From assembly GCF_035046485.1 (NCBI RefSeq), contig NC_085137.1, positions 254,532,733 through 254,596,732 of the forward strand: 64,000 bases of DNA. The letters run 5' to 3'. Shown here piece by piece: positions 1-9,800 of the stretch (its first letter is position 1; each line of letters begins with the position of its first letter). The translations under genes and the position numbers were made by a program. This stretch comes from Aedes albopictus. Taxonomy: Eukaryota; Arthropoda; Insecta; Diptera; Culicidae. Below the pieces are notes generated by a model. It saw nothing but the letters and a program-made list of their open reading frames with translations, was not told where the DNA came from and made no database searches.

Positions 1-426
1 AGTTTAGTATTATTCAGGGGTGTCTATTTAATATTGCGATGTAAGTTTAAATTTAAAATGCGCTGTTGTGCGCAACACCCATTGAGGAATACTTGAAAAA
101 ATCTCTGGAGCAATCCATGATAGAATCACTGAAGGAAGCTATGGAAAAATTCCTGGAGGCGGCACCCCTGCCCCTTCTGGCTACGCCCATGTAAATAGCG
201 TCATTTCAGCCTCTTATTCAGCATTTGGCTTTGTTCAGCTGAGAATGTTATGAACCAGCAATAATTCAACATGCATGCTTATGACTTTGCATTGTTCCTT
301 GGGTATGGCTGTCATTTTCATAATATCAATAATAGAGGTGTTAAAAATTTAAATCTGTTTTTATTTGTCTACCCAAATAATATCCCAAGAAGTTGTTTAT
401 CACATACATTATTATTTTCAAATATT
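1..426. other. ACOX 3' flank / 3' UTR with degenerate repeat
   Basis: Non-coding DNA downstream of the minus-strand acyl-CoA oxidase stop codon at 427-429. On the minus strand an AATAAA-type polyadenylation signal can be read near 361-366 (plus strand TTTATT), about 60 bases past the stop. Bases 80-180 contain the degenerate 'GGAAnnnCTGGAGnAAT' repeat that also fills 22.06-23.35 kb, so the far flank is already repeat DNA. The poly(A) call is by motif only. Confidence 0.5.
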
Positions 427-825
427 CTACAGTTTCGCTTTGATGTAGTCCCTATAAACCACGTCACGCCACCACTGTGGCCGTTCCAAAGCTCCCGGTG
501 CTTGCATAATGGCCGACTCCATGTGTTTGTACACTTCGCCATCGCTCATGCCCAGGGGAGAGTTAAGTACAAAATCAGGGGGAGCAATGGCATCGACCAG
601 CGAAATGGCATCAGTCTTAATCAGGGGAAGCAGTTCCAGAACACCTTGCTGCAGCAGGTTCATCGCATTGGGAGTCTGAGCGAAGTATCCGCCCTGGTAG
701 AAGATGCCACTATACTTCAAGACAAAGTTAGATCCGCAAAGTGAAACCAATCGCTGGAAAGCGATTTTCTCCGCGCCGTCTTCAAGATTTTTCAAGAACT
801 TATCCGCTACGTAGATCAGCGCTCT
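427..825 (-). CDS. ACOX3: ACOX coding exon 5 (C-terminal domain, PTS1)
   Basis: Acceptor AAACAG; ends at TAG 429-427. Encodes about residues 572-703, beginning [15 protein letters not shown], containing [13 protein letters not shown] and ending KAKL. AKL fits the (S/A/C)(K/R/H)L peroxisome import consensus. Confidence 0.93.
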   Translation of the reverse strand, partial: RALIYVADKFLKNLEDGAEKIAFQRLVSLCGSNFVLKYSGIFYQGGYFAQTPNAMNLLQQGVLELLPLIKTDAISLVDAIAPPDFVLNSPLGMSDGEVYKHMESAIMQAPGALERPQWWRDVVYRDYIKAKL

Positions 826-3800
826 CTGTTTGGGAGGGAAGTTTGATGATTGAGTTGTATAAACTGAACCTAAATGCAATCGCAAAACTTACCTCGCCGT
901 ACGCAATCGACAATGTTCTTGCGTAGAACGACTGCGACTCGTTTCGAACTTCGAAAGACGACTTGCCATTCTGTTTCAACAACGTCATCTTGGCGTACGT
1001 TTCCTCAAGTAAGAATGCCACTAGCCAGTTGAGGGCTTCCAGTAGACCTACATAAGTTTAGAAAAATAAATGGACACTCTTGAACAAGATTAATATGTAG
1101 GTAATCATTACCTTGAACATCTACTGCCTGCTGGGAAGTTTTCCAGTTTGCCTTCGAATTTAGAATCTTCGCGGATTCTTTCAAGAAGGCGGCCGATCCG
1201 AGCGGTGAAACAACCCCAAACGCGTCGAACCCACGTGCTCTAATGTTCAGCAGCCAATTCGACGCTTGCTGTATGAGAACATTGTTCTCCCCTTCGTACG
1301 TACAGTTGGGATCGTTGTCGTTTCTCAGATCACCTAAGGTCGAGAGCTTCAGGAATCCGTGCCCTCCGCAAGCTTCGCGGCACTCCTGAATACCGTCCCG
1401 GGCAGCCCACGTGCAGACCGGTTTGGCGGCCGAAGACAACGCGTGTAGCTCCATGCCCACGTGTTCGCTCTTTTGGCCCATCAACATCCGCAGCAGAACA
1501 TCTCCGTAAATCTTGGCAAACCATATGTTGAACATTTTGATGGTGAACACGTTGGCGAAATGGGGAAACAGCCGGAACTGTTGCGACTGGTACTCGAGAA
1601 CCGGTAGCTCTTCGGAGTTGTCATCGGGACCGAATTGTTTCCTACTGGCCGAGTAGCGAATGGCAATACTGATGGCCTTCGTGAGGTAAATGTTTGCAAT
1701 ACCTGTGAATGTAGACGAACTATATTTATTGAAGGTCCGAGTTACAAGTGCTAGTTATGAAAGTGTCTTCAGAAATTTTGGGAGGTTAGGTATCAACGAC
1801 AATGGACTATCTGTAGAGCTCCCAATGCTTGAGGCAGTAGGGATTACAGTCCCGGGGCTTGACGAACAACCAAAAGAGAGAAGGATTGCCCGCGGTGGCT
1901 GAGCAGCAGCTTGGCAAGATCATCGACTTTGCGTCCACGAAGTCCAACATAAGTAAGGACCTGAAAATGGCTCTGTTGCGACTTCGTAAATCGATGGACG
2001 TAAAGGTTACGAAGTCTACATAGATGGAGGCCTTCGCTTACACGGGAAGTCCAAAAAGTGTGGCGGATGCGACTGCTGTGTGCGACTGTGATAAGCTCTC
2101 GCAGAAGTGAGTGAGGCAGCCGTGAGTTGAGGAGCGTCTGGCGATGCCCGCAAGGCTAGGAAGATACTAGCCCCGAAACTCGGCAGTAATGCCGGAAAGT
2201 CGAACCCCTGCCACGTGTCCCGGAAAGCTGGGAAGGGTGGCCTAGAAAGGCTGGCCCGTCCCGGATGGAAGGAAACAGGAGGTTGCGACCGTTCTTAGGC
2301 CCTCAGCTACCACAGAGTAGGGTAAACCAAGGGGAGGACCCTCCTTCGACAAAAGTGCGGAAGAAGAAGAAAAAGCCACAGGTCGAGGAGAATAGGGACG
2401 CCGAACCAAGAAGACGTAAAAGAGAAGGAGTATCGACTACAATTACAGCAGGCAGCAAGTAGAGGAAGCGGCAGCTAGGCCAAGGTCAAGCCCTCTCAGG
2501 TGAAAGACATCATACTTCGACAAAGAAGTATTTAGGGAAGCGCTCCGCGTGAGCGAAACCTACTTGGTTTTGACGGTGACGAGCTGGTAGCTGTACTCTC
2601 GCGTGCGTGCGATGCGACCATGCTTAGGCGAGTCCACCATAGAAATGGAAGATCACCAGCTTACTGGTGGCGCTTGAGTCCACGCAGTCCTGCGCCGCGC
2701 TTGCCTACGAGCTAGGCGGTGGATGCAGCGAGCACGATCAGAGGAAGAGCGAAACGAACGGCGGTTGGTGTTCGCCGCTGCTAAAGCCGCGCTGAAGACC
2801 GAGATAAGAGCAAACAAAAAGGCCTGCTTTGAGGGTCTCTGGCAGAGTGCCAATGCGAACCCGTGAGGTGACGCCTACAGGATCGTTATGGCCAAGACGA
2901 AAGATGTAATGGCTCCTACAGAGCAATCTCTAGAGATGTTGGAGGGGATTATCGAGGGGCTTTCTCCGCGCCATGATCATAGTCCTTTTCCTTCTTTCGT
3001 AGGACAACCGGGGACTGGAGCTGGCGATGAGGAGCGAGTCACCGATGTGGAATTTGCTGGGATAGCAAAGTCGCTTAGCGGAGGTAAGGCCCCAAGTCCG
3101 GACTGAGTTCCGGAGCCCCTCTCTGAAGCAATGCCTTTTTGGTGATTACGGAGAGACGAATGGTTTGGCGACCATGGGATTGTTGTTTAGTGAGTCGAGG
3201 AAAAAGTCCTTTTTTATTTTTTTGGTAGAAGACGGTCCATAACTCCACACTACATGGACCTTCTGTCCGGGTGTCTGTTGAGCAGATTGCCCCCCATGGT
3301 TTAGAAGAAAAAAGAGGTCCCAATGCTAGTTAAGGTTCAAAGAGACAATCAAAGAGCCATTCTAAAGAACAGCGTGGTCCTGCAAATCGAACCTTTACCC
3401 CATAGCGATTAGAAGTTTGGGGACCCTAACCGCACGGCTACGAGGCTCCCCACAATAGGTGCCGGTTGTTCGAAATACTACGCCATATTCTACTGAAGAT
3501 ATGGGAAGACGAAGAACTGCCTGCTGGCTGAAAGACCTCATTTACAAAATTTGACACAGTCTGGAGTGCGCCATATTCTGAGGAAAAACGATCCCAAGTC
3601 CGGCGTACAAAGTAAAGGTTAAGTGTGAAACCATGAAGAAACACTGGTTAAGAAAGATTTGCTCAGACCACCAGTACCGCAAGCAATTATAATACCGCGG
3701 TGATCTGCTATGGAACCATGCTCGAAGAGTGCCTGCTTTAAGTCTTCGAGCATCGTCTTCGAGGATCGCAGTGTGAAAGTCCTGAGAAATCACATTTTAT

Positions 3801-6800
3801 GAATAATATAAAAGAAATAGATTTTTAGAGAACTCTAAGTTAAAACCTGGGACTACGAACTATTTAATGCCTGCTTACCTTCCGGCCCCGTCACCAACCT
3901 ATGTCACTCAGAAACTACTAAATACAAATTAACTTACCGCAAATTCCAACCCTGCCTCCAGACAGCGCTCCCAACGACGCACCAAATCTCTTGCTTTCGT
4001 CCTTGTACGGTGATACGAACTTCCCCTCTTCGTTAACGTCACCAGTCTTGGCCAGCAGATAATCCCGTGGAATGCGATAGTTCTTGAACATGACGAATCC
4101 ATTATCCACTCCATGCAAACCGGACTTCTCTCCAAGATCTCCCACTACCACACCCGGATAAGCGTTCAAGGTTTTTGGGTCCCGTATCGGCACTACAAAG
4201 GCGTTCAATCCGTGGTGATTTCCATCCTGTGTATAGAGCTGAGCGTAGCAAATGAGATGGGTGCAAGTTTTACCCAAGTTCCCGATCCAACATTTCGCTG
4301 CTTCGAAATCCGGTGTGTTCAGCACGTACTCCTTGGTTTTCACATCATAGGTTGCCGTTGTACGCATTCCCTTGGCGTTGGTTCCGTGGGAAATCTCAGT
4401 CAATCCAAAGGCTCCCAAAATCTCGCCACTTTGGTTCTGCTGGATGATGTGAGACAGCCGACCAACATCCAAGGCCTGGATCACCGACGAAAACATCCCA
4501 AACCCAAGTGAGTGCTTAACGGCAAAACTGGGCTCATAAGCCATCAGCACGTGGTTGAAGAATGCCACGAAGTCAGGCCGCTCCAGCAGCTTGTCAATGC
4601 CGAAAAGGTTCGCGTCGTGTATCACATACATCTGTTTCGTCGCCAGGTGGCGACTCTCATCGGTCGATAGGGGCCGGTTGGGTCTGGCGAACAAGGGATG
4701 GCTCTGGAGAAAGTTCCACGTGCTGTGCTGGAGCTCCAGGGATGCTTCATCGTGGAATGCTAGTTTCACTTTGCGCCAGTCGATGGTGGATTGTTCTCGG
4801 TATTTGGTCAACGGTCCCGATTTGGGCAGGTCAGGAAAGTAGGTATTGTTTGCCAGTAACTCCGGGTGAGCGGAGGGCCTGAGAATAAAAGAAAACTTAT
4901 CCAATTATTTTTGAGATTTTTCGGCCTAACTTAAAAGATATTTCTGATAGACTATCTATGCTAGAAAAAGCCCTAATGATGGTACAATTCAGACATGGAG
5001 ACAAGTTACAAATTAAATTTCAAACGGAAATTAGGGGTAGGCGGGGCAATATGGACACCCTAAGGTTTTTGCCAACTTTACCTGGCAAGATGTCAAAAAA
5101 GTTTAGTTTTTTGATACATGTATCCTTTTTAAGTCTATTTAGCATCTATTGCATAAGAATGCTCACGAAGAAAAATGATTTATCCACTTCAAAAAATGTT
5201 ATGAAAAATGTTAGTTTTTCATGACCGTCTTCAAGCATACGGGGCAGAATGGACACCACCATGGGGCAATATGGACACCATGAGTCTTTTACGAATTTCG
5301 TACATTATTTACACCTATAGAGTCATTTCATTACAAAACAACTATTATGGATGAATAATACGCCGAAGTAGTTCATTTTTGTTCAGTTAATTTTAATTCA
5401 GGGTGTTTTGGATAAAGCTTCGTTTTTGTTGGCATGTACAGCTGTGCCTAGAACAACTATTTTCCACTGCTGTCGTTTTTTGACCAATTTGTTTCACCCT
5501 ATGTCTACTATAGTGAACATTTAACCGAAAATATACTGAAATCGAAGAATTTGGTTGGTTTGTGATTTAGGTTATATTTTTCCCTTGCCGCTTCTTTCAA
5601 AAAGGTGAGTGTCCATTTTGCCCCGGCAGCAGAATATATTTTCAAACTTGATTTTTGATATGATAAAGAAGAAAATATAAACATGTTAAGCATGTAGATA
5701 CAGCAAAACTACTTGCATGTGTTCTAGAAATATCTGGTTTTAATCGACCTGCAATAAATTAATCACTAAATCTTATTTTAGATGGTGTGAAAATTATAAT
5801 TTCCATGCACAAAAAAAGGAGGACGCAACTTTTTCGTGTAAAATCAAGTATAATTTTAATTTCGAATGTTTCTTTCCTGAATCTACGTTTTAGACAAATG
5901 GACTATATTCTCCATTCATTGAAAGTTCAAAAAAGTTCGCATATTTCAAAATATTGAGGGTGTCCATTCTGCCCCGGGTGTCCATAATGCCCCGCCTACC
6001 CCTACTTTGGAATTCTTTGAGTCATTTCAATCGATATTGACATTTCTACAGTAATTTATAAGGGCCTGCCATAAACTACGTAGACTCCAAGGGGGTTGAG
6101 TTCTGGCCAAAGTCTACGCTCCATACAAATTTCGAAAATTTTGTAAGGATAAAAGTCTACGAGGTTGGAGGGGATGGGGTGGCCTTAGATGGCCAAAAAA
6201 GTATGCTATTTTATAGCAGTGTAACCGCGAGGATATCATCGGGACCAGTAGATACGGAGATCGGGAGTTCGATTCCAAGTAGCGGCAGTACATTAATTAT
6301 TCAATTTTAAAACCGATAGTTCCAGCGCAGACACGTGCAAATCCACGTGTTTTCGGCCACTCACTTACCACCCAGTTCACCACCAACTGAGAAAAAAAAC
6401 ATTGTTTTGTTAAAATTATTCCCACATTTTTGTTAATTCCACAAAAGATTTGACGAAACGAGTGAAGTTCACGCAAATGCCGTTCCAACTAACATTTTCA
6501 GCGCTATAAGCTTCAGTCATTTGCTTTCTGTTGTGTAACCATCGAATAAAAGCAGTCAACGCTGAATAAAAGGCAAGCTAGTCAAATATAAATCATAAGC
6601 TGCAAAACAAGCACTATACAGCTACCGAACTCGGTTTTCAGAAATCCATCACTTGTCACTGGAGTTGTCTTTACTCCACTCCATTCCCGGAGATTTCCCG
6701 GAAGATGTGAAAACTTAAACAAATTGAATAGGAGTCCCCACTAACAAAACAGCTGCTACTATACAGTACAATTCGTCACACTGACAAATCCCCAAACCAG

Positions 6801-9800
6801 CAGCGCTTTGAAGGCCGTTATGCGATTTCATTACAGCTAGAAGCTGTAATAAAGAAACTGTTGGTATACCAACACGGCTTGTCGGATGTAAACATTATTG
6901 TCAAAACAAACTTTAAGCGGAATATATAGCTACTACACAAATTCTTTACAGCTATCCATCTCTTTGCTGTGAAATTATTTGGGTTGCTTTTATTGCACTT
7001 CAATTCAATGCCGGAAGATGTGCAAATCAAGTAAGAGTCCCAGCCAATACAACAGCTGCTTTTATACAGTACGTTTTGTAATGTTGTCAAAACACAAAAC
7101 AGCAGCGCTTCGTAGCCGTTTAAAGAACACTCTTTCAGCTAGAAGCTGTGAAGAAGAATCTGTTGGCGCAACCACACAGCTTGTTCAATGTAAACATTAT
7201 TGCGTTTGACGTTTCACAAGCTTTTGCAGCAAGATGAAGTTGGGTAAGGTTTCTTGTGGCACAATTATGAAGCCTTGTCTGGAGAAAAACAAAACGGGCT
7301 ATTTTCTATGTTATTTATATATAGCAGTGTGGCAGCGAGGACATCATCGGGACCAGTGGATACGGAGATGGGGAGTTCGATTCCAAGTAGCGGCAAGTAC
7401 TTTAATTATTCAATTTTAAAAGTGATAATTCCAGTTCCACATGTATTGCGTCGCGGTATCCATAACCTAATTATATTTAATCGTTTAATTTGGGGATGCC
7501 GTATAACTATTATTTAACAACTGCGAAAGGGCTGAAAAAGCGCCTTTTCAAGATGTTATTCAGTTAGTGGTAACATAGGAGCCGAGAAAAGAGCTATGAC
7601 TTCGTGGCATAGAAGCTGATCGCACAGCATATAAATACATGTGAATTAAGTTCGCCAGATTTATTGGTATAGGGCTTGCTTTGTTGACGTTTACATTCAC
7701 AATCAATGTTAGTTGGGGGCTCCGAAAACAATTAAAGTACAACAGTTTATAAATTACAGGTGGAAATCGAAGCTAGTCGTATTTGATAATATAGAAATTA
7801 CTAAAGTTCGATTATCTTGCGACTTCAAATCTCTTAGAATTAATTAAAAGGTGAATACAGTATTTTTTGATCATTTGAAAATATTTCTTATGTCAGAGTG
7901 ATGAACCTCATGTTATTTTTGTGAGACAAAGCGAATAATTTTATATAATAAGTATTATAACTTATTTAGTAACGAGTTTGATATCATAGCAAATTCTGCT
8001 CTCCGATTATTATCAATAACATATTAATATCAAAATTTGTTATCGAAATATTTTCCGCATTCACTGTTATTAAGTTGTTATTGAAACTAACAAAACAAGT
8101 TATTGAAATGGTTTTCCAGGAACATTTTTTTATTGGAATCGTGGCATTATGTTCTATTGGATAAAGTTCGCTTGAATTTATCTCCGCTGATGTATGTTTA
8201 CTCTGTATCTGTATTCGTAGCTGAAACAAAAATGGAACAAATGAAAACAGGTCATAATTGTCAAAGTTCTTATAACATACTAAGCTGAGAAGTCGGCTCT
8301 GTTAGGGTGTAATGCCACAAAAAAGAGAAAGTGTAACTGATGAGAGAATATGCACAAGCTCCCCATCACATGATGTAGTTTTGATATCGAAACATGTTAT
8401 TGTTGTGCTATTGATTATCAATTTCGAACACTTTCAATGGTTCAATCACAGACAAACAGACGTAACACTCTGATATTTTGCATCGTACACCGATTTAACG
8501 GTCTATTTGAAAATTTGATAGTTGGCCAACTGACCACCCGTGGCGCTCGCATCATTTTTGCTCGAGTTTGACGTTTGCCCACTACCGCCACCTAGTTGAT
8601 GGTCGGCCAAACTAAGTCCTTTTAGCATTGGGCGAACATGTTTCCGTGACTATGATTTGATTCGAAAAATGTTCGAAGTGTTACGTCTGTTTGTCTGTGG
8701 TTCAATAATTGTGCGGTGCACAATGTGGGCAGATCCGGACGGGGAACGGAACCAAAGAAGGGCAGCCGAAATTTGCCACTGGCCAACACCAACAGGCCAG
8801 GAAAGTTCAGTTGAACCCGTGTGCAAGTCGGTCCGGTATCCACAACAGGTTACCGGAAAGCTCTGATCGTGGAGCGGACCGATGGGGCACTGAAAATTCC
8901 TTGTTGGTGCTCCAGCAACGACTGTTCGGTTGGCATCTTCTGGAGTATTAGTCTGTCCGTGTGCAGTCAAACCGGTATCCACAATCGATTACCACTGGTG
9001 GGGTCGAGTTGTGGAGCGGTTTGAAGGAACAGCGCTAATTCTCCGGGATTTGCTCGGTTGAGCGGTGGACTGTATCTCGAGGCAGCAGCAGCGATCGGCC
9101 GCTTCGCTTCGGCAGCGGAGGCAGGAATGATGGCTGGTTGGTGGAATGAAAAACTCCGGGTGACTTCGTTTCTCGATGACGTTTATTCGATGACGTGTAA
9201 AATAAAACTGATGCGCTCTGCGCTACATGACTTACTTATATACTACAAAATACAGTAATGTGTGACAGTAACTACTACAAAATAGGCTCCTCCCCTTTCA
9301 GTGGGAATGACAAGATACAACAAAAACAACAAAAAATGACTGGTCTGGAGAACGGGAGAAGCTTCTAGAAGGATTTTACTTTTCTTAAGACTAATTAGGG
9401 AAAGGTATTGGTAAACTTATCATTCAAAAGACAAATTACGATGAATGGGGGAACATGGGTCAAATGGGAAGGGGAATGAAGGGAAAGATGGTTCTTTGGG
9501 CATTAACATACAGAGTGGGTCATACAAAACAAAAAATTGGTCAAAACACAAACAATACAAACAAATAAACGTTCGGAACCGAACAATAATAACTAAACTT
9601 GTCTTACAACAAAACATATTATTCATGTTATTCGATGAATGCACACCAATACCATGATCATAACAAAATAAGATTGTCCAACAAAAGATGTTATGGAGAA
9701 GCAATGTATTGATAATTGATAACAAAACAAGATATAAAACAGGTTATGTTATTTCACAGTTATTAATTTGCTATTCTCCTCTAAAATTGCGGAAATCTAC

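Noticed and set aside
3929..4842. Several frames of 68-132 codons on both strands over the large ACOX exon
   Set aside because: They overlap a well-supported exon in other frames and have no family resemblance.
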